From an uncultured Chitinophagales bacterium (GTDB lineage Bacteria; Bacteroidota; Bacteroidia; Chitinophagales; UBA2359), in the NCBI GenBank assembly GCA_937927195.1, contig CALBCY010000255.1, positions 1 through 33,311 of the forward strand: a DNA stretch of 33,311 bases, read 5' to 3'. Below the pieces are notes generated by a model. The model ran no database searches, was not told the DNA's origin, and saw only the letters and a list, made by a program, of their open reading frames with translations. Made by a program: the position numbers and the translations under genes. Positions 15,736 through 25,099 of this stretch are shown here, one piece after another. The stretch's first letter is position 1. Each line of letters begins with the position of its first letter.

Positions 15736-16503
15736 ATGAAATTGAAATTAGTATTGATGCTTGTTGCAACAGTTTTGTTTTTTTCTTGCGGTAAAGAAGA
15801 GGATACAGCTCCTGTAGGTTCCTTGCAAGCCTATGTTGATGACAATGGAACCTGGACTCCGTTCAATGAATTAATCGCTTGTGCGGCAGGTGGACAATCT
15901 GGCTTTTTGGATGATCCAACGGGCCCGCTTAGTATGTTCTTTTACCCCAAACCATATTCGACCAATTTCAAATATTACGAAACTACTTCTACTTCAGATG
16001 ATCCCAATGACCTGGCTTTGTTTGTAGAAAGAGAAGTGCCTCAAGAGCCTTTGTTCAATGGCTTTATGAAACGTTTTATTTTACCAGAACCAGCCCAGGA
16101 TGTTTGGGCCAGAGTTTCTTACCTCTCCAACGATACCCTCTGGTATTGCAAGGCTGTTAAAGTGAAATACAATGCTAAGCCAAGTACTTTTGCTCCTGAA
16201 ATTTGTACAGTAGATTTATCAGAACCTTTGGAGCCAATTTTTAGCTGGGAAGATGAAGCTGACAATGAAAATGTTATCTATTATCAGTTGGTCAGTGATG
16301 AGCGTGGAGATGCTCTTTCCGCTACCTATACGACTGATCAGCAATATCAATTTTACAATACAGAAAATGTTGTTTTAAATGTTACCCGTCCGGGCCCCAT
16401 TTTACCACTCTTGCCCAACAAAGATTATAATTTCATTTTAATGGGCGTAAGCGAAGACAATTGGGTCAACCTAATTGTAGCAAAACCATTTACGACTTTC
16501 TAA
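15736..16503 (+). CDS. Uncharacterised lipoprotein
   Basis: A 255-residue lipoprotein with lipobox FFSC (C18) followed by GKEED, again a Lys-acidic-acidic start. The mature protein has aromatic and Pro-rich strands (LSMFFYPKPYSTNFKYYE, WARVSYLSNDTLWYCKAVKV) and a C-terminal stretch with LPNKDYNFILMGVSEDNWV, which may be a fibronectin-III-like fold. There are few Cys and no catalytic motif is visible. It follows the haloperoxidase gene by 229 bases on the same strand, with a possible terminator between, so co-expression is uncertain. It is convergent with the next gene, separated by 30 bases. Confidence 0.65.
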   Translation: MKLKLVLMLVATVLFFSCGKEEDTAPVGSLQAYVDDNGTWTPFNELIACAAGGQSGFLDDPTGPLSMFFYPKPYSTNFKYYETTSTSDDPNDLALFVEREVPQEPLFNGFMKRFILPEPAQDVWARVSYLSNDTLWYCKAVKVKYNAKPSTFAPEICTVDLSEPLEPIFSWEDEADNENVIYYQLVSDERGDALSATYTTDQQYQFYNTENVVLNVTRPGPILPLLPNKDYNFILMGVSEDNWVNLIVAKPFTTF

Positions 16504-16533
16504 GTTTTTTTGCTTTTGCTTGCCTAGACAAAC

Positions 16534-17568
16534 TCATTCCTCCTCTGGAACATCAATTGTTGGCAACTTTTGTCCTTGTGCTTTGGCAACTGCATAATGC
16601 GACCAATTTTCAATTTCATCTTTCCCATAAATGATCATTCTGATTGGAATGTCTTTAGCATCCATGTCATGCAATATCGCCGCCCGTAAATGTTCTGGAA
16701 CATTTTCATAGGCTTCCCTCAACAAATTTTTTCTTTGCTTATTGGGCTTCTGGCAATATTGTTCATAGAATGTTTTACAAATTTCTGCCCTTGTTTTTTC
16801 ACCTTTCAGTTTGGCCAATAGGTCAAAAGTTTGGCCTGCAATGTCTTTTGTTTTTTCCCTGAAGTTACATTTCCCGATGGTACATTCTCCTAGGCCATAA
16901 ATTTTAAGCCTAGCGCCTTTTTTTAGTTTTGTGGTAAAAGTTTTTGCTTTTATTTTTTCGTGAAATTGATCAAAAGTAAGGTTTCTAGTTTCTGCCATTC
17001 CAGCTAGATTGATTGTGGAATTTTCCAGAACGACGGCATTGACCAAATGATAATACTCATCGCTTGCCTTCATGAAAATATGGAAGCCTGCTCCTTTGTA
17101 TTTGTTCGAAAAAGGATTGTTTTCTAATTCCAAATCATAGGGAACACCATTGCCCATTCCTAAAAGAGAAACCTTGAATTTTCCAACCATCTTTGTAGTC
17201 TCCCCAAATGAATCATACAAATTGGTCATTTCAGGATTCATGTTTTTAACGATGGATTGAATGTATTTAAAATAACTGTCCTTGTCAAAAGTCCAATTAC
17301 CGCTCTTTACTTTCCAGTCACCAAGATTGTGAATGTTGATGTTCTCGCCATCGGGAACAGCAGTTCTGACCCAACCCGATTTCAATTGACTCTTAAAGAT
17401 GTTCAGATCGACCAATTCCCAGGCATCAACTGTTCCATCCTCAAAAACCTCTAGGTTTGTCAAAAAGAAGCGATCACAATTATTGATAATTCCAGGTACG
17501 AACCGTCCTTGTAAAATTTTTTCACGCTCAATCCTGGCGAATGAGTTAATGTTAATTTCTTTCTTCAA
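16534..17568 (-). CDS. Uncharacterised cytoplasmic protein
   Basis: A 344-residue protein without signal peptide or membrane segment, starting MKKEININSFARIEREKILQ. The N-terminal half reads like a small beta domain (FFLTNLEVFEDGTVDAWELV, then GWVRTAVPDGENINIHNLG). A middle part has YKGAGFHIFMKASDEYYHLVNAV, followed by GLGECTIGKCNF with two Cys. The C-terminus is helical (KQRKNLLREAYENVPEHLRA) and ends AAILHDMDAKDIPIRMIIYG, then NWSHYAVAKAQGQ. That last segment looks conserved, but I cannot assign a family or function. It is on the minus strand, 115 bases downstream of the M28 peptidase stop. Confidence 0.6.
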   Translation of the reverse strand: MKKEININSFARIEREKILQGRFVPGIINNCDRFFLTNLEVFEDGTVDAWELVDLNIFKSQLKSGWVRTAVPDGENINIHNLGDWKVKSGNWTFDKDSYFKYIQSIVKNMNPEMTNLYDSFGETTKMVGKFKVSLLGMGNGVPYDLELENNPFSNKYKGAGFHIFMKASDEYYHLVNAVVLENSTINLAGMAETRNLTFDQFHEKIKAKTFTTKLKKGARLKIYGLGECTIGKCNFREKTKDIAGQTFDLLAKLKGEKTRAEICKTFYEQYCQKPNKQRKNLLREAYENVPEHLRAAILHDMDAKDIPIRMIIYGKDEIENWSHYAVAKAQGQKLPTIDVPEEE

Positions 17569-17683
17569 TATGGTACCCTTGCGTTAATAATTTTAAAGAA
17601 AATATACCTGCCTTTACGCCCCTGCGGCTTTGCGTTAAAACACAAACCATCCGTCCTGAAAACCAAACACCAAAAAACCAATC

Positions 17684-19141
17684 CTACCTTCCTCTACTCC
17701 CGTCTTTCCATCCTTCCCAAAGATTCAAAGCTTTCATTCCACGTTCCAGCTTAAACTTGTCAATGATTTTTTCAATGTCTGCTCTACTGTGTCTCTTGAA
17801 ATTTAAGGCAGGATCATTGGCCATTGTCCAAGCCAACCAGCCTACTATCGCAGCGTTTTCCTTAAGATTTTTTGCATTGACTTTGTCGTAAGTATCAGAC
17901 TCTGAATGATAATCAGCACAATAATTGTAAACATCATGCTTGCCCACTAAGTTGGGAATCCCTTGAGCCAAAAAGTCATAATTGTCCGTTCCAATGATTG
18001 GATCGGGAATGTTCATAAATGGACCGAGGTCTTCGATCGGTTCTAGCCATTTTGCAAGGACAGGGCCCAATTCCATCCTGCCATTGACAAAAAATCCGTC
18101 AATTTTCCCGCTTCCAATATCAACAGTTAATTTCATTTTTATTTTATCCAAGTCTTTCTCATGTTGTTGTGTATAAGCCATCGAGCCAAACATGCCTGGC
18201 TCCTCACCGTTCCACAAAACAAAACGAATGGTTCTTCTTGGCTTAAGCTCCAAGGCATTGATCTGTCTGGCGAGGTCAATCATCATGCTGACGTTGCATC
18301 CATTGTCATTTGCTCCCGTTCCCAATCCCCAGCTATCTAAGTGGGCGCCGAGGAGAATGATTTCATCGGCTAGATCTGTTCCTGGAATTTCTGCAACAAC
18401 ATTGTTTGAAAAATATGCAGGTTCATCTTGTACATCCAGTTTCAGATTTAATTCCAAATCGACCCCTCTTTCTAAAAGTCTTTGACAACGACTGGCATCA
18501 TCTCTTGCCATGACAATCATTGGCATATCGTTCTTTATGCCGTAAGAGGTCAAATGACGATAAAGCAATTTCTTTTCTCTGCTTGACATGTAAACAACTG
18601 CTGCTGCTTCATACTTTTTTGCATTCGCTTCCACATCAATTGCATTGATGTATTCCAAAAACAACTCAGTCAGATTAGACATTACATCTGTTTCAATCAA
18701 AACAAGATTTCCCTTTGCCTGACCATTTAATTTTTCAAATTCCTCCGTGCTTCCTTTTCCAGCAAAGACTAATTTTCCCGTCAAGCCATTCGCTTCAGTT
18801 CCAGTCGAAAAAGCACGGCAAGCAATTTTGGGCTGCCATTTGGCTTCCTCACTTTTTATGCTGGCCAAAGCACTTCTTTCCGCCCACATTCTTGGCATTT
18901 CAAAAGGCTCTTTCCAAGCTTTCACTTGAGCCTCTTCAAATTTTTTCAAGCCCCATTCCACTGCCTTTTCATTGGCTTCCGTTCCAGTAACCCGACCACC
19001 AATTTGATCACACAACTCGTGCAAATCTTCTAGAATGGGTGTTTCATCCAATAATGTTTTAACTAAGCCTTGCCCATCTCCTTGAGAGAAAGCCGTCAAT
19101 GAAATGAAGAAAAAAAACAAGGTGAATATTGATTGTTTCAT
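17684..19141 (-). CDS. Secreted M28-family zinc aminopeptidase/carboxypeptidase with PA-type domain
   Basis: A 486-residue exported peptidase from MKQSIFTLFFFFISLTAFSQ; the frame extends 20 codons upstream but this ATG starts the signal peptide. Residues about 100-230 look like a PA-type insert (GLTGKLVFAGKG, PMIVMARDDASR). The catalytic domain carries every M28 landmark: H267 and D269 (AHLDSWG), bridging D279 (GANDNG), catalytic E313 and ligand E314 (NGEEPG), D341 (TVDIGSG) and H412 (DYHSESDTYDK). Order and spacing resemble the carboxypeptidase Q (PGCP) subgroup, which cleaves dipeptides. It should act in the periplasm or outside the cell; there is no sorting domain. Family B array 2 stands upstream. 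Confidence 0.9.
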   Translation of the reverse strand: MKQSIFTLFFFFISLTAFSQGDGQGLVKTLLDETPILEDLHELCDQIGGRVTGTEANEKAVEWGLKKFEEAQVKAWKEPFEMPRMWAERSALASIKSEEAKWQPKIACRAFSTGTEANGLTGKLVFAGKGSTEEFEKLNGQAKGNLVLIETDVMSNLTELFLEYINAIDVEANAKKYEAAAVVYMSSREKKLLYRHLTSYGIKNDMPMIVMARDDASRCQRLLERGVDLELNLKLDVQDEPAYFSNNVVAEIPGTDLADEIILLGAHLDSWGLGTGANDNGCNVSMMIDLARQINALELKPRRTIRFVLWNGEEPGMFGSMAYTQQHEKDLDKIKMKLTVDIGSGKIDGFFVNGRMELGPVLAKWLEPIEDLGPFMNIPDPIIGTDNYDFLAQGIPNLVGKHDVYNYCADYHSESDTYDKVNAKNLKENAAIVGWLAWTMANDPALNFKRHSRADIEKIIDKFKLERGMKALNLWEGWKDGSRGR

Positions 19142-19241
19142 AATGGTAAAATTAGATAGTGAAATATACCAAATTAAATTATGAATTTGACAAATAGACA
19201 ATTTGAATTCAAATCAACAAGCTGTTTTCTCTCGGTGTTAT

Positions 19242-19370
19242 CACCGCACACTTTTGGTCTCCACCGCACACTTTTGGTCTCCAGACCAAAAGCGAACCCA
19301 CCGCACACTTTTGGTCCCCACCGCACACTTTTGGTCTCCACCGCACACTTTTGGTCTCCAGACCAAAAGC
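19242..19370 (-). repeat. 20-bp tandem array with two inverted half-sites, family B array 2
   Basis: Forward CTTTTGGTC cores start at 19251, 19271, 19308, 19328 and 19348 with the flank CACCGCACA. Inverted copies AGACCAAAAG stand at 19283-19292 and 19360-19369. Layout is forward-forward-reverse, then three forward and one reverse. Each reverse copy makes a 10-bp stem (CTTTTGGTCT/AGACCAAAAG) around CC. The array ends 5 bases from the stop of the AsmA-like gene and about 100 bases before the M28 gene, so it lies in the transcript if the two are read together. Confidence 0.88.
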
Positions 19371-19374
19371 TGAG

Positions 19375-22300
19375 TTATCGTCTCTTCTTTTCTGCTTTTT
19401 TCGCTTTCTTCTCTATTCTTTTCTCCTCCTGATATCTATGCATAATGCCTCTTTGCTCATAGAATTTTTTCTTGTTCAGGTGAAATTTGAATTCACTTTC
19501 CATTTTACTATTGGTAAAAACTTCGACATAAACTTTGTCACCAGCTGTCAGATATCCAATTTTTTCAGGTAAAGTCAAACCATCTCGCTTCCGCAAATTG
19601 TTCATAGGGATCGATATCCAGATATTGGTTTTGTTTCCATAGTTGAAATCTCCTTCAAGAAACATATCCATGGCGGTAGATTGAATGACCATCAGTGGAA
19701 TATTGACATAGCGTCCATCCACTTTTAAGGTGTTTGAAATTGGAGCAAAGTGGATGTCTTCAAACCTTGTTTTCCTAAAAACTTTATTGGCTACTTTTTC
19801 CAATCCTTCGAAACCCTTTACGCCCACATTGTCCAATGTGAAATTGACAAACCCTTTTGTAGCCTCAGGAACCAAGCCTGTGCTGTCCAATATCTCACCA
19901 GATAAGTCTACATCCAAAGTAATCTCACCAGTCAGTTTTTCTATGTCCTGCAAAGCTTTGACACCAAAAAAATCAAAGCTTTCCATAAATTTAGCAACAT
20001 CTAATTTTTGAGTTTTGAAATTAGTTTGAAAGGGAGTAACATGTTCATTGTTTAAATCGAATACAGCATCTAATTCAACACTTCCTCTTTCATACTTAAA
20101 ACCAGTATTGTCGAAAACCAACTTGTTTGATTCATCTAATCTTAATCCTGTTTTGCAATTCAGTAATTTAATTTTAGGACTCAATTCGAAGGCGTCTACG
20201 ATGACTCTGACCCTTGGATTGAATTGCTCAAGCAAGCCTTGCAAAGTCTTCTTTAAACCGGCAGACCTTTCTTGCTTTACTTTTTTTGTAGGTAAGAGCG
20301 AATTGCCCGATTGAAACAATCCAAGAAAATCTTCCCAGACCAAAAGAGGGGAGGAGATAAGAACAGCAGTACTGATGGGGGCGCTATTTTCAGGGAAAGC
20401 AAGCGTGCCAAAGTTTTTTAGTTTTCCTTCAATCAATAATTCCCGATCCCAAGAATCGATTCTGGAAAAAATCTCAAAATCTGCAATCTCATCGTGTAGT
20501 CGTAAATTGATACTATTGATTGGCAAAGCTACTTCTGCAGGGGCATAATACACTTCAGAACCGATCAATTCAAAATTGACTCTGCTCTTTTTTAAAAGCT
20601 CTGGAAGGGTTCTGACATCGCCGGTATAACTAAAACCTGCTTTGAATTTTCCGGATCTAAAAAAGAATTCATCACTCTTGAAAAAATCATTGACCAATTC
20701 CGGATTGCCCTCAATTTCAATATTGGTTTGAACATGTAATTGACCGAGATCGCTGTTGCTGCTTTTACTAAGGTCTGGTTCATAGCTGATTCTCCCTTTA
20801 AGCGTTTTACCATTGTCCAGGGTGAAATCTATTTGGCCCATAGAAGTATTGGGGACGATCCCTTCATGATCCCGCAGAATTCCTGTATGATTAATTTTGA
20901 CTCCAATATTTTCTGGGAGATTTTCAAGGTTCTCCAGAAAGTTTACATCGAAATATCCAAAGGGAGGAAGTATTTTTTCAAGATTGATTTTATTACTTGT
21001 TAGACTCAACTCAAAAGGGGTGATTAGAGAATCTTTGAGGTTCATACTTGCATTAAAATCAACCTTTCCTTTTTCAAATTCAAACTTGCTATCTTCCAGC
21101 ACAATTTTGTAATCGTCTTGATAATAGATGCCACTTTCAAAATCGTGCATTTCAATTTTGTTGGAATATAAAAGGGTATCAATTTTTACTTTCAATCTGG
21201 GATGAAAACTTTCATTCAATCCCAAAAGCATTTGTTTTACATTTTTGGTTTTCTCTTTTGTTTTTTCGACCTTAAAATTACTTTGTTTTAAAATGCCATC
21301 TTCACCAATCAAATCAAGCAGGTCTTGCCAGCCCAATTTGTTGGCAGTTAGTTCCACGGAACTGCTAGCAGGAACTTTTGGATTGTCAATGATTAAACTT
21401 GGAAAATTATCCAGATTTCCAGTAATTTTAAACTCATGGTTTTTAGTACTGGTACTGCTTATTAGTTCAAATTTTGAATCTTTTTCGTTTTTTTCGACCA
21501 TCAATTCTGTCACTGGGAAAGATGCATTTACTGGTAGGTAGGAAACTACAAAATCGGAAAATTTCAATTTTGTTTTACTGCCTAGAACCAAACTTTCAAA
21601 AGATTTAATTTCACCTTTATACAACATGTGAAGATCAAAACGTCCTTTGCTGAATAGAAATTGATCATTTTTTAGCAATTTGCTTATCTTCTCAGGTTTG
21701 CCAAAAGCTCTTAAGTCTAGGTCGACCAATGTTGTTGAATCGGGAAAGCTTTTGACTAGCGAGTTTTTTAAATCGAGATTAATACCTTCAAAATTACCTT
21801 TTAAACTTTCAAAGTCTATTCTTATGTTTCTTCCATTTTCAAAGTCCAATGGCTGACCTTGTTCCAATCGATTGTATAGATTCGCTTTGAGCTTTGCATT
21901 TTTCACTTTTCTGTCTTTGACGGAAATATCTTGCCCATCTATTTCAAAATAAACATTGACTCTTGGTTGAATACCGAATTTGAATTGCCCTTCAATAATG
22001 GTCTTGGTGTAAAATGGACCATCGACATCAAACTTTGCAATTCGTTCCTGAATATTTTGAGCCAACATTTTTTCTGTTTGCTTGAAATGTGTAATGTCAT
22101 TTTCTAAAGTGAAAATGAAGTTTCTATCACCCATAAATGAATAGGCTGCACTAACAAGAAATCCTTGCTCATTCAACTTTAACCTAAATGGACTAATTTC
22201 AACCTCCTTGGTTTCTAAGTCGACATGGGCATCAAATTTTCCACTTACGCTTGCTCCATTAAAAAACGTTCCTTTTTCAAGATTGAGCCCCATTTCACCC

Positions 22301-22905
22301 ATGATTAAATCTACATCCGCCCAAACGCTCAAGTACTCTTCTTTGAAATCTAACTTTGTATTGGCCTTTTTTATTTTTCCATTTATTCTTTTGTTTTTTA
22401 TCTCATCTGTAAAGGAGAAGTCTATTTTTTCTAGTAAAATTTTCAGGTTTTTCCTTTTGACTTTGATCTTCTTATTATCCTGATTGTCTTTTTGTATTTC
22501 AGGTAAAATACTGGCGATATTGTCATAAGCGTTTTTATCGATAAAATGGTTGAAAACTCCATTTCTCAGGATCAATGACTTAATTTCTATTTCTTTTTTT
22601 AAAATTTCTTTTAGGGAAAGTTGAACGATTAGCTCCTCTAATTTTATGGTTGGAATCAGATGGTCTTCATAAAGTGAATCAGTAATCAGAACATTGCGAA
22701 AGGTACAGGAGGCAGATGGGAAACTTCGTATCAAATCGACTTTGGCACTTTGAAACTCAATTTTACCATTCCAAAGCCCTTCTATTCCATCAATAATTTT
22801 TTCTTCGTTCGAGTTTAGATGTCTATTTATGCCAAATAGAACCAAGGATAGGATAATCAATACCAGTATCAAAAAAAGAATCAGGTATTTGATTAGTTTG
22901 GACAT
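19375..22905 (-). CDS. Large AsmA-like envelope protein with internal duplication
   Basis: A 1176-residue protein anchored by one N-terminal helix (KYLILFLILVLIILSLVLFGI, about 6-26). The rest is long, beta-rich and periplasmic. The N-terminal part has the AsmA pattern (IEFQSAKVDLIRSFPSASCT, LEELIVQLSLKEILKKEIEI). Two related segments follow, about 447-695 and 776-1026, each with a PV-/PINS strand near its start, a W(Q/E)D(L/F) motif, a PR(L/V)(K/R)V segment and a closing (D/N)FTLDN. The AsmA-type end includes FEDIHFAPISNTLKVDG and a very basic tail (EKKAKKAEKKRR). AsmA/TamB relatives are thought to form beta-groove lipid bridges between membranes; a similar role is inferred here. It is divergent from the alpha/beta hydrolase. 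Confidence 0.85.
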   Translation of the reverse strand: MSKLIKYLILFLILVLIILSLVLFGINRHLNSNEEKIIDGIEGLWNGKIEFQSAKVDLIRSFPSASCTFRNVLITDSLYEDHLIPTIKLEELIVQLSLKEILKKEIEIKSLILRNGVFNHFIDKNAYDNIASILPEIQKDNQDNKKIKVKRKNLKILLEKIDFSFTDEIKNKRINGKIKKANTKLDFKEEYLSVWADVDLIMGEMGLNLEKGTFFNGASVSGKFDAHVDLETKEVEISPFRLKLNEQGFLVSAAYSFMGDRNFIFTLENDITHFKQTEKMLAQNIQERIAKFDVDGPFYTKTIIEGQFKFGIQPRVNVYFEIDGQDISVKDRKVKNAKLKANLYNRLEQGQPLDFENGRNIRIDFESLKGNFEGINLDLKNSLVKSFPDSTTLVDLDLRAFGKPEKISKLLKNDQFLFSKGRFDLHMLYKGEIKSFESLVLGSKTKLKFSDFVVSYLPVNASFPVTELMVEKNEKDSKFELISSTSTKNHEFKITGNLDNFPSLIIDNPKVPASSSVELTANKLGWQDLLDLIGEDGILKQSNFKVEKTKEKTKNVKQMLLGLNESFHPRLKVKIDTLLYSNKIEMHDFESGIYYQDDYKIVLEDSKFEFEKGKVDFNASMNLKDSLITPFELSLTSNKINLEKILPPFGYFDVNFLENLENLPENIGVKINHTGILRDHEGIVPNTSMGQIDFTLDNGKTLKGRISYEPDLSKSSNSDLGQLHVQTNIEIEGNPELVNDFFKSDEFFFRSGKFKAGFSYTGDVRTLPELLKKSRVNFELIGSEVYYAPAEVALPINSINLRLHDEIADFEIFSRIDSWDRELLIEGKLKNFGTLAFPENSAPISTAVLISSPLLVWEDFLGLFQSGNSLLPTKKVKQERSAGLKKTLQGLLEQFNPRVRVIVDAFELSPKIKLLNCKTGLRLDESNKLVFDNTGFKYERGSVELDAVFDLNNEHVTPFQTNFKTQKLDVAKFMESFDFFGVKALQDIEKLTGEITLDVDLSGEILDSTGLVPEATKGFVNFTLDNVGVKGFEGLEKVANKVFRKTRFEDIHFAPISNTLKVDGRYVNIPLMVIQSTAMDMFLEGDFNYGNKTNIWISIPMNNLRKRDGLTLPEKIGYLTAGDKVYVEVFTNSKMESEFKFHLNKKKFYEQRGIMHRYQEEKRIEKKAKKAEKKRR

Positions 22906-23434
22906 AAATTGAGGCTGTAATAATAATTTCGCTTGTTAAAATACGACTATAGAATGTTGAAAATTTAGATTTAAACAACAATATAAGCCATTATATTTAT
23001 TAAGTACTCATGTATAAGTTATCGTATAATGCAAAAGAAAACTTTTTTCGATTTGAAATGGAAAAAAGTTCAGTATAGCGGGCTATAATTTACCTTTTTT
23101 GCTTCATTAAATGGGAAAAAGATAATTTTTGAATTGATGAAAACTTTAACTTGAGTACTTATATACGAAATTGCTTTTTAAGCGACTGAAATATTAGCGG
23201 TGATTAACATAAAATTCAGCTATTTCAGAATCTACTAGCTTGAGCTTCGAATCTGAAATCTAACAGAAATTCTTATGCTGAATTATTGTAATTTGTTTTT
23301 TGTTTTCCTTAGCTATTTAACTATTTTGTGTTGTTGTTTTCTGAACGACTATAGAATTTCGTAGAATCACTAAATTTCCTTAATGAAATTTTGTGATTCA
23401 TGGTTCACAAAAAAATCAAACCAAATATTAAAAA
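22906..23434. other. 529-bp AT-rich divergent intergenic region with several repeats
   Basis: No gene is visible. It holds an inverted repeat AAGTACTCA (23002-23010) / TGAGTACTT (23152-23160) with partly matching flanks, a 14-base palindrome TATAGCGGGCTATA (23074-23087), and ATTTCAGA (23222-23229) / TCTGAAAT (23252-23259). It separates the AsmA-like gene (minus) from the hydrolase (plus) and must hold both promoters; no clean TAnnTTTG box was found. Confidence 0.55.
22943..23357 (+). repeat. 13-bp direct repeat pair ACGACTATAGAAT
   Basis: The 13-mer ACGACTATAGAAT occurs at 22943-22955 and 23345-23357, close to either end of the intergenic region. It could bound an old insertion or be a pair of regulator sites. 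The DNA between holds no open frame of note. Confidence 0.6.
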
Positions 23435-24907
23435 ATGAGAATACTATTATTTTTAATCAGCCTTTTCTTCGTTCTTAACTTGAATGCTCAGCGAGGAACT
23501 TATATAACGGATACTTTTCGGTTGCACATGACCATTCCAGAAATAGAACAATTGTATATAGACAATGATTTCCCACCGGCCCTTTTGGATTTTTTGCCGA
23601 CTGTGCATGAAATAGATTTGTATAAAATTGTTTATGAAACCATTAGTGTATTTGGAGAACCAACCATCGCATCCGGATTGGTTGCAATACCTTCTGATTA
23701 TACTTGCCCGATGGCGATGGTTGTTTACAATCATGGAACGACCAGAGACACTGATCAATCAGAGTTGGAAGGAGAATGGATTGTCAGTGTTCCAATAGCA
23801 ACAGATGGTTTTATAGCAGTACTCCCAGATTACCTTGGTTATGGTCAAAGTCAGTGTACCGACTTTCATGGATATGCAATGGCCAAGCCTTTGGCAACAG
23901 ACAATGTAGACATTATTCGTGCAGTTAGAACAATGATTTTGAGTAAGGGTAAAAGCTTGAATTTTCAAACATTTATTACAGGTTATTCTGAAGGTGGAAT
24001 TGCAGCAATGGCAGCTTGCAAAGAAATTCAAGAAAACCACAGTAATGAAATTCTGATTACAGCAGCAGCACCATCAAGTGGACCTTACATTGTTTATCCA
24101 TTAACATTTAATTTTTATGTTAGTCCTGAATCCGATAATGCAGGTAATCTTTCATATATATTTTATGCCTTTAACAATGTCTATGACATTGCAGATGAAT
24201 TAACGGATGTTTTGGTTCCACCATATGGTGAAGCCGTTCCACAAATATGGGATGAATGCAATCCAACTATGGGTACAAATATCTTGCCTTCAGACAATGC
24301 TGTTCAAATGGTAAATCCCGATTACTTGGCCGAAGTTTTAGCAGATCCCAACCATCCTGTTATCAATGCATTTAAAGAAAACAATGTTTATGATTGGGCT
24401 CCCAATTTTCCAATGAGGTTGTATTATTGTGAGGCTGATGAGCAAGTTCCATATGAGAATGCCATTCAAACAGTGGATTCAATGATCTTGAATGGCGCAG
24501 TGAATGTGGAAGCGATTAGTCAAGGAGCAAACAATGATCACAATGCATGCGCACCCTTTGCCTTGATAAATGCGAAGAAGTGGTTTGCAGAATTGAGGAT
24601 AGAATGCGAAGAGGATACAACAACGAATAATGATACGACCACAATGGCAATAAGACAACTGGATGTGGAATTGATTGAAACCTATCCAAATCCTGTCGAT
24701 CACTGGCTGAATCTTAATACCATTAATTCAAGTTCTAGAAGTTTGAGTATACAGGTTTATAACAGTATTGGTAATTTGAAGTTTGATCGTGTTATTCAAT
24801 CTGGTTTCCAACAAATTGATATGAGCCGTTGGCCAAGCGGATTGTACATTGTTGAAATGGAAAATGAAAAGGGAGAAAAAGGTTTTAAAAAGGTAATTAA
24901 GAACTGA
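23435..24907 (+). CDS. T9SS-secreted alpha/beta hydrolase (lipase/esterase-like)
   Basis: A 490-residue secreted hydrolase. The signal peptide is MRILLFLISLFFVLNLNAQ. The alpha/beta-hydrolase core shows an oxyanion-type NHGTT motif, VLPDYLGYGQSQ, the nucleophile elbow G183-Y-S185-E-G-G, the probable acid D335 (CEADEQVPY) and the probable base H369 (NNDHNAC). The layout resembles secreted lipase/cutinase-like esterases; substrate is not identifiable. A Thr-rich linker (TTTNNDTTT) leads to a type A T9SS sorting domain: IETYPNPVDHWLNL, IQVYNSIGNL, then WPSGLYIVEM and KKVIKN. The enzyme should therefore be exported across the outer membrane. A strong terminator follows 4 bases after the stop. Confidence 0.9.
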   Translation: MRILLFLISLFFVLNLNAQRGTYITDTFRLHMTIPEIEQLYIDNDFPPALLDFLPTVHEIDLYKIVYETISVFGEPTIASGLVAIPSDYTCPMAMVVYNHGTTRDTDQSELEGEWIVSVPIATDGFIAVLPDYLGYGQSQCTDFHGYAMAKPLATDNVDIIRAVRTMILSKGKSLNFQTFITGYSEGGIAAMAACKEIQENHSNEILITAAAPSSGPYIVYPLTFNFYVSPESDNAGNLSYIFYAFNNVYDIADELTDVLVPPYGEAVPQIWDECNPTMGTNILPSDNAVQMVNPDYLAEVLADPNHPVINAFKENNVYDWAPNFPMRLYYCEADEQVPYENAIQTVDSMILNGAVNVEAISQGANNDHNACAPFALINAKKWFAELRIECEEDTTTNNDTTTMAIRQLDVELIETYPNPVDHWLNLNTINSSSRSLSIQVYNSIGNLKFDRVIQSGFQQIDMSRWPSGLYIVEMENEKGEKGFKKVIKN

Positions 24908-24910
24908 TTC

Positions 24911-24976
24911 AAAGATCCAATTTATCAGAACATCTTTAGCTTTGATGTAACTCTGGTAAATTGGATCTTTATTTTT
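24911..24976 (+). terminator. Long rho-independent terminator after the hydrolase gene
   Basis: AAAGATCCAATTTATCAGA (24911-24929) pairs with its near-perfect complement at 24952-24970, 19 positions with one T-G pair. The loop contains a second small stem ACATC/GATGT. A U-rich run (ATTTTTC) follows. This is the best terminator in the window. Confidence 0.9.
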
Positions 24977-25099
24977 CTATTCTATTATCAAGCTTTGAAA
25001 TTTAAACGGATATCTTTTTAGAAAATTAATTAAATTAATTGGCCTTGTTTTTGCCTTTAACAAACCGATTACAACATCTTTTTTGGTGATAATTTTTAA

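Noticed and set aside
17643-17655. Fourth family A copy
   Set aside because: Only about 11-13 bases match (AACCATCCGTC); too short to call a copy, though it may be a remnant.
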